Position numbers and translations under genes: made by a program | Source: an uncultured Planctomycetota bacterium | Lineage (GTDB): Bacteria > Planctomycetota > Phycisphaerae > Sedimentisphaerales > UBA12454 | Assembly: GCA_903847315.1 (NCBI GenBank) | Contig: CAINDG010000018.1 | Location: 1-64,000 of the forward strand | Reading direction: 5' to 3' | DNA length: 64,000 bases | Notes under the pieces: generated by a model | Databases searched by the model: none | Told to the model about the DNA's origin: nothing | Seen by the model: the letters and a program-made list of their open reading frames with translations, nothing else | Part shown: in pieces, positions 23,624-32,708 of the stretch | Layout: each line of letters begins with the position of its first letter | Numbering within the stretch: position 1 is the stretch's first letter

Positions 23624-26503
23624 CTACCACTTCAACGGTTTCTGCCAGGCGTTTTTCAGATTGTTAATCGCGACATCCACGATTGTTTTGCCCAGGCTGT
23701 CTTTTATAATTATATTTTTATCTTCGATTACTTTCCCAATCTGCCCGAACGCAGCGCCGAGCATAAGTTTGGCGAAAGCATTAAACTTCTCCGGCTCAAC
23801 TTCGACAATATACCGCGAGCACGATTCACCGAAAAGCTGCGAGGCTAAATTCGTGCAGTCATCGGTTCTCGGCAGACCCTTCAGGTCGGCAAGTATTCCC
23901 AGTCCGCCCGAAAAGGCCATTTCCGCAAGCGCAACCGCAAGGCCGCCTTCACTGCAATCGTGACAGCTTGCGATAAGTCCTGCGTCGATTGCCTTGTGAA
24001 TTTTTTCCGCGTTTAATTTCGCCATTCTCAAATCGGTTTTCGGAACGTTCGCTCCAAGCTGATTTTTAATCTTATAATAATGTGAAGCGCCAAGCTCGTT
24101 TCTCGTAAGGCCGACCATAAATAATAAATTGCCCGCCGATTTCAAGTCCGCTGTTACGCATTTCTTGACATCATCGACGATGCCGATTGCGCTTATCAGC
24201 AGCGTCGCTGGTATGGAAATTTCTCTGCCGTCGTCGCAGATAAAATTATTATTCAGCGAATCTTTGCCTGATATGAAAGGCGTTCCGAACGCGATAGCCC
24301 CATCGAAACACGCCTGCGCCGCCCTGACAAGTGAGCCTAACGTTTCTTCTTTTTTGCAGTCTGCCCAGCAGAAATTGTCGAGCAGTGCGATTCTGTCCGG
24401 CCTTGCCCCGACGCAAACAACGTTTCTTATCGCCTCATCGATTCCCGCAAGAGCCATCCAGTACGGGTCGATATCGCCGTACAAAGGATTCATTCCGCAG
24501 CCGATTACAATACCTTTGTCGCTGTCGAATTTCGGCTGAACCACCGCCGCATCGTTCGGCCCATCATTTGTAATTCCGCCGAGCGGTTTTATAACCGAGC
24601 CGGCCTGAACTTCGTGGTCATACTGGCGGATAACCCACTCTTTGCTTGCGACATTATACGTCGAAAGAATTTTTAAAAGGTCTTCACCATAATTTTCTTT
24701 TGTCTCAGAAACAGGTTCCGACAGATTTTTTGAACTCCATCGTGCCTTTCTCGAATATTTTGGCAGGCCGTCGTGCAGAAAATCCATATCAATCTGACCG
24801 ACCTGCGTACCCTGATATTTCAGTGTAAGTTTTTTATCATTTGTAAATCTGCCGATGATGGTCGCCTCGACATTTTCATCGGCGAATATTTTACTTATCC
24901 GTTCAAGGTTTTCAGGTTTTACCGCGACAACCATTCTCTCCTGCGCCTCGCTAATCCATATTTCGGTATAGGAAAGGCCCGCGTATTTGAGCGGAATTTT
25001 TTCAAGGTCAACTTCCGCGCCCAAATCAGCGCCCATTTCGCCGACCGCGCTGCTCAGTCCGCCCGCCCCGCAGTCGGTAATCGCGCTGTAAAGACCCTGC
25101 TCTCTCGCCTGCAGGAGTGTATCGAGCATTTTCTTTTCGGTAATGGCGTTTCCAATCTGAACAGCGTGCGAGAAAACCGTTTCGTGTTCGTGCGTCATCG
25201 CGCCGCTCGAAAAAGTCGCGCCGTGTATGCCGTCCCTGCCGGTCTTTCCGCCGACGACCATAACAAGCTCGCCCGTTTCAGCTTTTCCGAAACATTTGTC
25301 CCTCGGCATAATTCCGATATTGCCGCAGAACACCAGTGGATTGCCGAGATAGCGGTCGTCGAAAAATATCGCGCCGTTAACGGTCGGTATTCCCATCCTG
25401 TTGCCGTAATCTCTTACGCCCGCGACAACGCCTTTGGCGATTCGTTTGGGATGCAGAATGCCATGCGGAATTTCGTCGAAACTTTTGTCCGGCTCCGCGA
25501 AACAGAAAATATCCGTATTGGCAATCGGCTTTGCTCCCAGTCCCGTACCCATCGGGTCCCGCAGAACCCCGCCGATTCCCGTCGCCGCCCCGCCGTAAGG
25601 GTCGAGCGCGGATGGATGATTATGCGTCTCGACTTTGAAGCAGACCGCGTCGGTATCATCGAATTCTATTACGCCCGCGTTATCTTTAAAAACGCTTATA
25701 CACCAGTCTTTGTTGAGCTGTTTCGTGGCGCCAAAAATCGTATCTTTTATAAGATTATCGAAATGAATCTTTTGGCCTTCAAAATCGAAGTCAACGCTGC
25801 TCTTTAAAGTTTTGTGAACGCAGTGTTCGCTCCAGGTCTGGGCAAGCGCCTCAAGTTCGATATCCGTAGGTTCTCTGTTCTGTGTCTTGAAATAATTCTG
25901 AATAGTTTTCATCTCAACGACATTGAGAAACAAATCCATTTTCTTGCTAATCTCTAAAAGCTGCTGCTCGTTGAGCTTTGTCATATCGACAGTTTTAAGT
26001 TTTAGTTTATATGGAGCAAGATGCGGACTTGGCGGCTCTGCGTTTGCGCCGATAACAACCACCTCGATGCAGTCGTTCGAAAGTCTGCGGACGATTTTTT
26101 TTAGCTGCTTTTCGGAAATCTCGCCGAACAGAACATATTTTCTCGCGGTTCTGACCGTCTGGCATTTTTTGCCCATATCGTCAACAGCCGTCATAACCGA
26201 CTCAGCGACAGGGTCCGTAACGCCGCTCTTGAGATGAATTTCTATAATGGTTGCTTTCGCCAGACCTGCCGGCGCCGCGCTTTTGCCGATGTAAAAATCT
26301 TCGCAGACCGGGTCCGCGAGCATCTCGCCGGCGATTCGCTTCGCAAAGTTGTCGTCAAAATCCCCTTCAATCAGAAAAACTCTCGCCGACTGGACTTCCT
26401 GGACAGTATCGATGCCGAGTTCTTTTACATCCCCGAGAACTTCCCTGCCGTGTACGTCGTCGCTGCCGGGCCTGTTGAAAACTTCAAAACGCCATTGTTT
26501 CAC
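23624..26503 (-). CDS. purL: Phosphoribosylformylglycinamidine synthase, large subunit with PurS-like N-terminus
   Basis: ATP-dependent FGAM synthase. The 959-residue protein is longer than small PurL (about 740); the extra N-terminal ~180 residues contain two PurS-like segments (MKQWRFEVFNRPG...VQEVQSARVFLIEGDF; then ATIIEIHLKSGVTDP). The rest has the duplicated AIR-synthase fold: ALAQTWSEHCVHKTLKS, VCFKVETHNHPSALDPYGGAATGIGG, and GGKTGRDGIHGATFSSG, with the second half ending in CHDCSEGGLAVALAEM. The glutaminase is separate (purQ). Its start overlaps the stop of tyrA by 4 bp. Confidence 0.95.
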   Translation of the reverse strand: MKQWRFEVFNRPGSDDVHGREVLGDVKELGIDTVQEVQSARVFLIEGDFDDNFAKRIAGEMLADPVCEDFYIGKSAAPAGLAKATIIEIHLKSGVTDPVAESVMTAVDDMGKKCQTVRTARKYVLFGEISEKQLKKIVRRLSNDCIEVVVIGANAEPPSPHLAPYKLKLKTVDMTKLNEQQLLEISKKMDLFLNVVEMKTIQNYFKTQNREPTDIELEALAQTWSEHCVHKTLKSSVDFDFEGQKIHFDNLIKDTIFGATKQLNKDWCISVFKDNAGVIEFDDTDAVCFKVETHNHPSALDPYGGAATGIGGVLRDPMGTGLGAKPIANTDIFCFAEPDKSFDEIPHGILHPKRIAKGVVAGVRDYGNRMGIPTVNGAIFFDDRYLGNPLVFCGNIGIMPRDKCFGKAETGELVMVVGGKTGRDGIHGATFSSGAMTHEHETVFSHAVQIGNAITEKKMLDTLLQAREQGLYSAITDCGAGGLSSAVGEMGADLGAEVDLEKIPLKYAGLSYTEIWISEAQERMVVAVKPENLERISKIFADENVEATIIGRFTNDKKLTLKYQGTQVGQIDMDFLHDGLPKYSRKARWSSKNLSEPVSETKENYGEDLLKILSTYNVASKEWVIRQYDHEVQAGSVIKPLGGITNDGPNDAAVVQPKFDSDKGIVIGCGMNPLYGDIDPYWMALAGIDEAIRNVVCVGARPDRIALLDNFCWADCKKEETLGSLVRAAQACFDGAIAFGTPFISGKDSLNNNFICDDGREISIPATLLISAIGIVDDVKKCVTADLKSAGNLLFMVGLTRNELGASHYYKIKNQLGANVPKTDLRMAKLNAEKIHKAIDAGLIASCHDCSEGGLAVALAEMAFSGGLGILADLKGLPRTDDCTNLASQLFGESCSRYIVEVEPEKFNAFAKLMLGAAFGQIGKVIEDKNIIIKDSLGKTIVDVAINNLKNAWQKPLKW

Positions 26504-27372
26504 TGTATTTCCTTCTTCGACACCTTATATTCGATGAGTCTCGCCCGTTTTTCTCGAGCCTGCTCAAGCAATTTTTCAATTTGTCTTTTATTTTTTAGTT
26601 TCGCCGCCTTTTTAAGTTTGACCAGCTCTTTAATTGTCCCATCGATGCCCTTGCAGATATTCGCAGAATTCGTATGAAATATATCCGCCCAGATATTTGC
26701 CGGCCCCGATGCGATTCTCGACGTATCCATAAAACCTTTGCCGCAGAATTTCAATTGTTTCAAATCAGATGCGTTCAGCATCGCCGCCGCCAGCGCGTGC
26801 GGCAGATGACTTACATTGCCGAGAATTTCATCGTGCTGCTGCGGGCTCATTTCACTAACCCGGCAGCCCAGCGATGACCAGAATTTTTTCAGCGTCTGCA
26901 CCGCCGACAAATTTGTAGAAATATCCTTCGTTATGATACAGGCGGCCCCGTCAAACAAATCGTCTCTTCCGAATTCAACGCCCCGCTGCTCCGAACCCGC
27001 AATCGGATGAGAGCCGACATAATTTACATATTTCGGAAGTGTTTTCTTCGCCCACTTATGAGGCAATAATTTTGTCGAGCCGACATCGGTAACTATGCAG
27101 CCCTTTTTCAAAGCAGGCCCAATCGTTTTAAATGTGTCTTCAAATGTGCAAATCGGCGTTGCGAGAATTACAATATCGGCATCGGCGACGCTTCTTCGAA
27201 TATCGTCAAAAATCACATCGGCAACGCCCAGCCGTCTCGCCCGTCTGCGGGTCTCTGCGCGATGGCTGTATCCCGCTGTTTTCACACCGGAACTATTTCG
27301 GCTTATAGTCAGGGTAACCGAAGAGCCCAAAAGGCCCAGGCCTATCACCGTAACTTGTCGTAACTTCTTCAA
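26500..27372 (-). CDS. tyrA: Prephenate dehydrogenase
   Basis: NAD(P)-dependent oxidative decarboxylation of prephenate in tyrosine synthesis. The 290-residue protein has GLGLLGSSV (11-19), the catalytic His in GSHPIAGSEQRGVEF, TDVGSTK, and the helical C-terminal domain with NVSHLPHALAAAM. A C-terminal Lys/Arg-rich helix of about 30 residues follows; no ACT or chorismate mutase domain. It starts the tyrA-purL-nuclease-purQ run, with ATGA-type overlap to purL. Confidence 0.93.
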   Translation of the reverse strand: MKKLRQVTVIGLGLLGSSVTLTISRNSSGVKTAGYSHRAETRRRARRLGVADVIFDDIRRSVADADIVILATPICTFEDTFKTIGPALKKGCIVTDVGSTKLLPHKWAKKTLPKYVNYVGSHPIAGSEQRGVEFGRDDLFDGAACIITKDISTNLSAVQTLKKFWSSLGCRVSEMSPQQHDEILGNVSHLPHALAAAMLNASDLKQLKFCGKGFMDTSRIASGPANIWADIFHTNSANICKGIDGTIKELVKLKKAAKLKNKRQIEKLLEQAREKRARLIEYKVSKKEIQ

Positions 27373-27455
27373 AATAAACGCCTTATATAAACATTACCGT
27401 CTTTGTCAGGTTTGTAAAAAGTATCGACAAATACCCCCAATGTCAATTTTTTTCT

Positions 27456-27483
27456 TTGTTAAAGGGCTCAAATTTGGTATAAT
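27456..27483 (+). promoter_or_regulatory. Sigma-70 promoter of accA
   Basis: TTGTTA (27456-27461), 16-bp spacer, TATAAT (27478-27483), 50 bp upstream of the accA start codon. Confidence 0.65.
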
Positions 27484-27533
27484 GTCGCACTACTTAAAAA
27501 CGTTTCACCCACTAAATATCAGCGATTAATTTA

Positions 27534-28616
27534 ATGGCACATACAAAAACGAAAAATAAAGGTGATTATCTTGCGTTTGAAGACACGATAGCCGATATCG
27601 ACTGTCAGACAGCCGAGCTTACAAGGCTAAGTTCGGTCAAGGGCATAGACTATTCATCTGAAATCCGCAAGCTTCAGCAGCAGCAGGTCGCAGAATTTCG
27701 CCGGATTTATTCAAACCTCAGCGCATGGCAGACCGTTCAGGTCGCAAGACATCCGAAAAGACCGCTGCTCGGCGAATATCTCAATCTTATGGTCAAGGAT
27801 TTCCGCCAGCTCCACGGCGACAGATGTTTCGGCGACGATAGCGCGATGGTTTGCGGCATAGGCCACATCGGCAGGGAAAAAGTCCTCGTCGTCGGCCAGA
27901 ACAAAGGCCGCGATACGAAAGAAAAAATAAAATGCAATTTCGGCTGCGCAAATCCAGAGGGATACCGCAAGGCACTTGCCAAAATGAAATTCGCCGAAAA
28001 ATTCAATATCCCAGTCGTAACTTTTATTGATACTCCCGGCGCATATCCAGGCATCGGCGCCGAAGAACGGGGCCAGGCCCAGGCGATTGCCGTAAACCTT
28101 ATGGAAATGTCCCGCCTGCGTGTCCCGATTATCTGCATCGTCATCGGCGAAGGCGGCTCAGGCGGCGCTCTGGGCATCGGCGTTGGCGATAGATTAGCAA
28201 TTCTCGAATACGCTTATTATTCCGTTATTTCGCCCGAAGGCTGTGCCGCGATTCTCTGGCGCGACGGCTCGAAAGCACAGCAGGCCGCCGAAGCTTTGAA
28301 ACTCACCAGCAAAGAACTGCACAGACTGGGAATCGCAGATTCGATAATCGCCGAACCTCTCGGCGGGGCGCACAGGAACATCCACGACGCTGTTTATAAT
28401 GTCGAGCAATACATCGTCAGAACTCTGCGTGAATTGAAAAGAATGAGCGTTGAAACCCTTCTCGAAACCAGGTACCAAAAACTTCGCGCCCTCGGCAACA
28501 CCGCTATAATGTTTGAACCTGAGGACCAGTTACAGAAACAAGTAAAAATCGCCGCCGAAAAAATAGTCGAGTCCGGCAAAATAAAAACACCACAACCCGC
28601 TCCTATCGAAGTTTAA
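27534..28616 (+). CDS. accA: Acetyl-CoA carboxylase carboxyltransferase subunit alpha
   Basis: This subunit transfers the carboxyl group from biotin to acetyl-CoA in fatty acid synthesis. The 360-residue protein has the N-terminal helical segment (AFEDTIADIDCQTAELTRL), the crotonase-like core with RHPKRPLLGEYL, GDRCFGDD, FIDTPGAYPGIGAEERGQ and GEGGSGGALGIGVGD, and the AAEALKLTSKEL helix. It is about 40 residues longer than the E. coli protein, with a Lys/Pro-rich C-terminal tail. It is monocistronic and convergent with dprA. Confidence 0.95.
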   Translation: MAHTKTKNKGDYLAFEDTIADIDCQTAELTRLSSVKGIDYSSEIRKLQQQQVAEFRRIYSNLSAWQTVQVARHPKRPLLGEYLNLMVKDFRQLHGDRCFGDDSAMVCGIGHIGREKVLVVGQNKGRDTKEKIKCNFGCANPEGYRKALAKMKFAEKFNIPVVTFIDTPGAYPGIGAEERGQAQAIAVNLMEMSRLRVPIICIVIGEGGSGGALGIGVGDRLAILEYAYYSVISPEGCAAILWRDGSKAQQAAEALKLTSKELHRLGIADSIIAEPLGGAHRNIHDAVYNVEQYIVRTLRELKRMSVETLLETRYQKLRALGNTAIMFEPEDQLQKQVKIAAEKIVESGKIKTPQPAPIEV

Positions 28617-28649
28617 AATATCTTATCTCTGTGAACTCTGTGGCTAAAT

Positions 28650-28711
28650 AAATCCGTGCCATCCGTGTAATCCGTGGTTAATTTTCTTCGTGTCTTAGTG
28701 CCTTTGTGGCT
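28650..28711. repeat. Dispersed repeat family D, long copy
   Basis: The spacer between convergent accA and dprA contains AATCCGTGCCATCCGTGTAA followed by TCCGTGGTTAATTTTC and CGTGTCTTAGTGCCTTTGTGG. Related strings occur at 6014-6031, 44833-44860 and 45783-45805. It is non-coding. Confidence 0.55.
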
Positions 28712-28715
28712 ATTT

Positions 28716-29861
28716 TTATTTTTTCACAAAATAATTACCGGGCAACTGTTTGATTATTCCTTTAAGCCGCAATGAAACCAAAGCAGCATTGACCTTGCCC
28801 GCCGCTATATCCGTCTGGCTTATTATCTGCTCGATATGAACCGGCTCGCTATCTAAGCAATCGAAAATCTTTCTCTCAATATCTGTTAAATTTAATTTCG
28901 ATATATCAAACAACGGCATCTCTGCTTTTTGGATAGCTTGTTTTGCAGTTTCTGTTAAATGTTCCGCAAAATCTTTTTGCAGAAATTCAAGCGTCTCAAT
29001 CACATCTTCAACCGACTCGACTAACTTCGCCCCCTGTTTTATCAAACTGTGCGGCCCTTTCGACAGTGGCGAATCGGCTCTGCCCGGCACAGCCAAAACT
29101 TCCCTGCTGTTTTCCAAAGCGGCTCTGGCCGTAATAAGAGCGCCAGACCTCGGCATCGCTTCGACAACTATCGTCGCAAGAGACAAGCCTGCGATTATCC
29201 TATTGCGAGGCGGAAAATTTTCCGCCAATGGCTCGTATTCCATAGGCAGTTCGCTGATACACGCGCCGCTTGCGCAGATTTTCTCGAAAAGCAGTTTATT
29301 CTCAGGCGGGAAAATTTTCGATAGCCCGCATCCTTGCACAGCGATTGTCCGTCCGTTTGCGCTCAGTGCTCCGCTGTGAGCAGCCGAGTCGATGCCTCTT
29401 GCCATACCCGATACGATTGTGAAACCTGCCGAGGCGAGCAGATGCGCAAATCGCGCAGCCTGTTCGCTTCCATAATTACTGCACCGCCGGGCTCCGACAA
29501 TTGCGACGGCCAGACTATCGCTTTGTTCGAAACCGCCTTTGACATAAAGTATCGGCGGAGGGTCGTAAATTTTTTTCAGCAGCGCAGGATATCTGTCATC
29601 CGAAATGTTGATAATGCACACACCCTGCTTGTCAGCCAGCGAGATTTCCTTCTCGGCACTAAAATTATCTCTGCCATGACAAATTTGTTCTGCTGTTTTG
29701 TCTTTAATACCTCTGATTTTGGTAAGCGTGCTGACATTGGCACCGAGAATTGCCTCTACAGAGCCGAAATGTTCTATGAGACGACCGAAAGTAGCAGGTC
29801 CGACCTCTTCTGCTAGAACTATCTGCAGCCATTTACCTATATTTTCTGAATGTTTTTCCAA
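28716..29861 (-). CDS. dprA: DNA-processing protein DprA
   Basis: DprA binds incoming single-stranded DNA and loads RecA in natural transformation. The 381-residue protein has an N-terminal HhH/SAM-like region (EEVGPATFGRLIEHFGSVEAI), the Rossmann-like core (VGARRCSNYG, SGMARGIDSAAHSGAL, AVQGCGLSKIFPPENK, PPRNRIIAGLS, NSREVLAVPGR) and a C-terminal winged helix (FDCLDSEPVHIEQII, AALVSLRLKGIIKQLPG). The start is TTG at 29861. A truncated second copy of its first 37 codons lies 145 bp upstream on the same strand. Confidence 0.94.
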   Translation of the reverse strand: MEKHSENIGKWLQIVLAEEVGPATFGRLIEHFGSVEAILGANVSTLTKIRGIKDKTAEQICHGRDNFSAEKEISLADKQGVCIINISDDRYPALLKKIYDPPPILYVKGGFEQSDSLAVAIVGARRCSNYGSEQAARFAHLLASAGFTIVSGMARGIDSAAHSGALSANGRTIAVQGCGLSKIFPPENKLLFEKICASGACISELPMEYEPLAENFPPRNRIIAGLSLATIVVEAMPRSGALITARAALENSREVLAVPGRADSPLSKGPHSLIKQGAKLVESVEDVIETLEFLQKDFAEHLTETAKQAIQKAEMPLFDISKLNLTDIERKIFDCLDSEPVHIEQIISQTDIAAGKVNAALVSLRLKGIIKQLPGNYFVKK

Positions 29862-29973
29862 TTCTCTCTTTCCTTCGTAGGTTTAATCCGCTTAAAATTT
29901 CCGCCTCCGCAATCCGCACTGCCTGACTCATTGCCTTGTCTAATCCCGACAACATTCCATTAAATTTTCAATT

Positions 29974-30026
29974 TTCAATCCCTGCCCTGTGAGATGCCGC
30001 TTCGGCTATCTCACCGGGGTTAAATC
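29974..30026. repeat. Palindromic repeat family B, copy 2
   Basis: Read on the minus strand it is TTTAACCCCGGTGAGATAGC, CGAA, GCGGCATCTCACAGGGCAGG, the same arms as copy 1 (6069-6117) with one changed base and a longer loop. It overlaps the point where the dprA-like fragment stops. Confidence 0.7.
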
Positions 30027-30149
30027 TTCAATTTCTGTCGCCTCTACGGAGCCGAAGCGTTCCAGAAGACGGCCGAAAATAACTGGCCCTACTCCTTCTG
30101 AATGAACAATACCGAGCCAATTCCGTATATCTGATGAGTGTCCTTCCAA
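30006..30149 (-). pseudogene. Truncated duplicate of the dprA 5' end
   Basis: A 47-codon frame with TTG start (30149) behind AAGGAGG (30154-30160) encodes EGHSSDIRNWLGIVHSEGVG followed by PVIFGRLLERFGSVEA, which aligns without gaps to residues 2-37 of the adjacent DprA (EKHSENIGKWLQIVLAEEVG...). After the shared part the frame runs into palindromic repeat B and stops at its TAG (30006-30008). It is diverged (about 60% identical by eye), so the duplication is not very recent. It could be expressed as a short peptide because its ribosome site is intact. Confidence 0.8.
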
Positions 30150-30404
30150 ATTTCCTCCTTAAGGTTGGAAGATTTTCTAATATTTTTATCCGATTTTGGA
30201 CCAAAAACAATAATGAATTCGCCGGATTTCCAGAAAAAACTAACAGAAACTCAGTAAAAATGGACTTGGGCAGTCTTAAAATACTTAAGGAAAATTCGCA
30301 GAATTATATGCGGAAATATAGTCGTAACTGTATATTATATAATAAGTTACAAAACAATGGTAACAAGACAAACTATTCTGTTATATGACGTAAGTGGTTA
30401 TAAA

Positions 30405-30433
30405 TTGACTTTATGATTTTTTATTGCTATTCT
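30405..30433 (+). promoter_or_regulatory. Sigma-70 promoter of folC
   Basis: TTGACT (30405-30410), 17-bp spacer, TATTCT (30428-30433), only 8 bp before the ATG at 30442, predicting an almost leaderless mRNA. Confidence 0.65.
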
Positions 30434-30441
30434 AAAGGGCT

Positions 30442-31848
30442 ATGGCTACCCAAATAAGCACAAGTAAGAAGGCAGCTAATAAGGATAAGGTTGCCGCTGT
30501 GAAGCCTGACCGGCAGTTCCGCACCATTAAACAGGGGCTTGAGTACCTGTTTACGCGGACGGACTACGAGAAGCAGGGTCGGCTGCGCTATAATGTTACC
30601 ACGTTCAGTCTTGAACGGATGGAAAAGCTCCTTTCGCTCGTAGCCAATCCGCACAAAAAGCTCGCAACTGCTCATATCGCCGGCACCAAGGGAAAAGGCT
30701 CGACGGCGACGATGCTGGCAAGAATGCTTCAGGCGAATGACTACTCGGTCGGTCTTTATACATCGCCTCACGTAGTCAATCTGCACGAAAGAATCGAAAT
30801 CAACGGCAAAAAAATATCCGATTCCGAGCTTCTCGGTCTGGTTAACCGCATATACGCTCCCGTCGAGAAAATGGCCAAAATCGACCCGCCAACTTTCTTT
30901 GAGATTTTCACTACGATGGCATTTTTATACTTCGTGGACAAAAAAGTTGATATCGCGGTTATCGAGACGGGTCTGGGCGGAAGATTGGACAGCACAAACG
31001 TCATCAATCCTGTCGTTGTCGGAATAACAAATATAAGCATCGACCATCAGAATTTGCTCGGCAAAACCATCGACAGCATTGCAAAGGAAAAAGCCGGCAT
31101 CATAAAGAAGGGTATCCCTGTAATAAGTGTGCCTCAGGACCCGCTGGCGATGCGCGAAATTAAGAAACAGGCACTGGCCGTCAAAGCGCCGCTTTCGGTT
31201 ACTGGCAAGGATATAGATTTTTCATATAGATTCGAATCGTCGCGAGAGCACGGCCCTCACACTCGAATATGCCTGACTACCCCGACCAGCAAATTCGAAC
31301 ATCTTAGGGTTCCTCTGCCCGGCGAACATCAGGCGATCAACTGCGGTCTTGCGATAGCAATGCTCGATGTTCTCAAAGCCGGCGGATATAAAATAGACGA
31401 TGCAAAGGCCATCGAGGGACTCAAAGATATAAAGATGCCCGGCCGGATGGAAATAATACACAACGACCCGCGCATCCTGATTGATGGCGCTCACAACGCC
31501 GCCAGTATCCGTGCGCTTGTCCAGGCTATTGGCCAGCATGTACCGTATGATTCGATGATTGTCATCTTCGGCTGCGGCCAGGACAAAGACATAAGAGGAA
31601 TGCTCGAGCAGCTCCAGTATGGCGCCGACAAAGTGATATTCACACGCAGCAATTCGCCCAAGGCCATCTATCCGCAGGAACTTGCTGATATGTACACCGA
31701 AATTTGCGGCAAGATGTGCCAGACCGCGATGAGCCTTAAAGAAGCTCTGCGAATTGCTTCTGCCGCTATCGGCAGAGAAGACCTCATTTGTATCACCGGC
31801 AGTTTTTATCTCGTCGGCCAGGCCCGGACTATGTACATACCGGAATAA
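30442..31848 (+). CDS. folC: Bifunctional folylpolyglutamate synthase / dihydrofolate synthase
   Basis: Adds glutamate to dihydropteroate or to folates in an ATP-dependent reaction. The 468-residue Mur-ligase-like protein has the P-loop GTKGKGST (81-88), the omega-loop region with TSPHVVNLHERIEING, ETGLGGRLDSTN, ISIDHQNLLG and KEKAGIIKKG, and the C-terminal domain with DGAHNAASIRAL. The first ~28 residues are a Lys-rich extension before the family's usual start; the strong promoter just upstream supports the annotated ATG. It is convergent with folP, leaving a 3-bp gap. Confidence 0.93.
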   Translation: MATQISTSKKAANKDKVAAVKPDRQFRTIKQGLEYLFTRTDYEKQGRLRYNVTTFSLERMEKLLSLVANPHKKLATAHIAGTKGKGSTATMLARMLQANDYSVGLYTSPHVVNLHERIEINGKKISDSELLGLVNRIYAPVEKMAKIDPPTFFEIFTTMAFLYFVDKKVDIAVIETGLGGRLDSTNVINPVVVGITNISIDHQNLLGKTIDSIAKEKAGIIKKGIPVISVPQDPLAMREIKKQALAVKAPLSVTGKDIDFSYRFESSREHGPHTRICLTTPTSKFEHLRVPLPGEHQAINCGLAIAMLDVLKAGGYKIDDAKAIEGLKDIKMPGRMEIIHNDPRILIDGAHNAASIRALVQAIGQHVPYDSMIVIFGCGQDKDIRGMLEQLQYGADKVIFTRSNSPKAIYPQELADMYTEICGKMCQTAMSLKEALRIASAAIGREDLICITGSFYLVGQARTMYIPE

Positions 31849-31851
31849 ATC

Positions 31852-32706
31852 CTATTCTCCCTTTCGCAGCCTGTTCGCTACTTTTACCACATCGACCATT
31901 TGCGCAACATCGTGAACTCTTACTATCGAAACTCTCGCCGCTGCCGCAAGTGCAACTGTCGCCGCCGTACCAAAAATTCTCTCCTTCGGTATTTCCCTGC
32001 CTGTTAATGTGCCGATAAATCTCTTTCTGCTTGTACCAAGCAGAACTTTATATCCGCTGTTTACAAAAACATCTATGTTTCGCAAAAGTTCTAAATTATG
32101 TTCCAGCGTCTTGCCGAAACCAATTCCGGGGTCGATAAATATTTTTTCCTTCTCAATTCCCGCCTCTTGAACGACTTTGGCTCTTTTTAGTAAATAGTCG
32201 AGCACCTCTTTAACAACATTTTTATATTTCGGCTCAACTTGCATCGTCGCAGGCGTGTTTTGAATATGCATTAGTATTACAGGAACTTTTTTCTCTGCCG
32301 CGAGATGTGCCGTCTTTTCATCGCTCAGCGCGGTTATATCATTTATTATCGAAGCGCCGCTATTAATAGCCGCTTTTGCAACTTCATAATCTTTGCTGTC
32401 GATGCTGATGAGAATTTTAATTTTCGCCGCAAGTTTTTCAATCACAGGCAAGACTCTTTTTATCTGCTCATCACTGCTTACCGGTTTCGAACCGGGGCGG
32501 GTGGACTCTGCGCCGATGTCGATTATCGCTGCGCCTTCGTCGGCCATTTTAATTCCCTGCTCGATTGCTTTTTGAGTATCGAGAAAATCCCCGCCGTCGC
32601 TGAACGAATCGGGCGTTATATTCAAAACACCCATCACGATACAACCGGCAGAAAAATCCAGCTTCCCGCCCGGCCAGGATAAAATATTTTGGTTTTTATT
32701 TGCCAT
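31852..32706 (-). CDS. folP: Dihydropteroate synthase
   Basis: Condenses p-aminobenzoate with dihydropterin pyrophosphate; target of sulfonamides. The 284-residue TIM-barrel protein has VMGVLNITPDSFSDGG (about 24-39), IDIGAESTRPGS, a DSKDYEVAKAAINSGASIIND segment, PVILMHIQ, IFIDPGIGFGKTLEHN, LLGTSRKRFIG, and ends with VRVHDVAQM. It follows pdxB by 2 bp on the same strand, so the two are probably cotranscribed. Confidence 0.95.
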   Translation of the reverse strand: MANKNQNILSWPGGKLDFSAGCIVMGVLNITPDSFSDGGDFLDTQKAIEQGIKMADEGAAIIDIGAESTRPGSKPVSSDEQIKRVLPVIEKLAAKIKILISIDSKDYEVAKAAINSGASIINDITALSDEKTAHLAAEKKVPVILMHIQNTPATMQVEPKYKNVVKEVLDYLLKRAKVVQEAGIEKEKIFIDPGIGFGKTLEHNLELLRNIDVFVNSGYKVLLGTSRKRFIGTLTGREIPKERIFGTAATVALAAAARVSIVRVHDVAQMVDVVKVANRLRKGE

Positions 32707-32708
32707 CG

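Larger units (their letters stand above)
29862..30427. other. Intergenic region holding a dprA 5' fragment and repeat, otherwise AT-rich
   Basis: The spacer between dprA and folC (minus and plus strands, divergent) contains the truncated dprA-like ORF (30006-30149), repeat family B copy 2 (29974-30026) and the folC promoter. The stretch 30170-30400 is AT-rich with no supported gene. Confidence 0.6.

Noticed and set aside
30134-30388. 84-residue plus-strand open frame upstream of folC
   Set aside because: It overlaps the dprA fragment on the other strand, has no ribosome site, and its composition is that of AT-rich spacer DNA.
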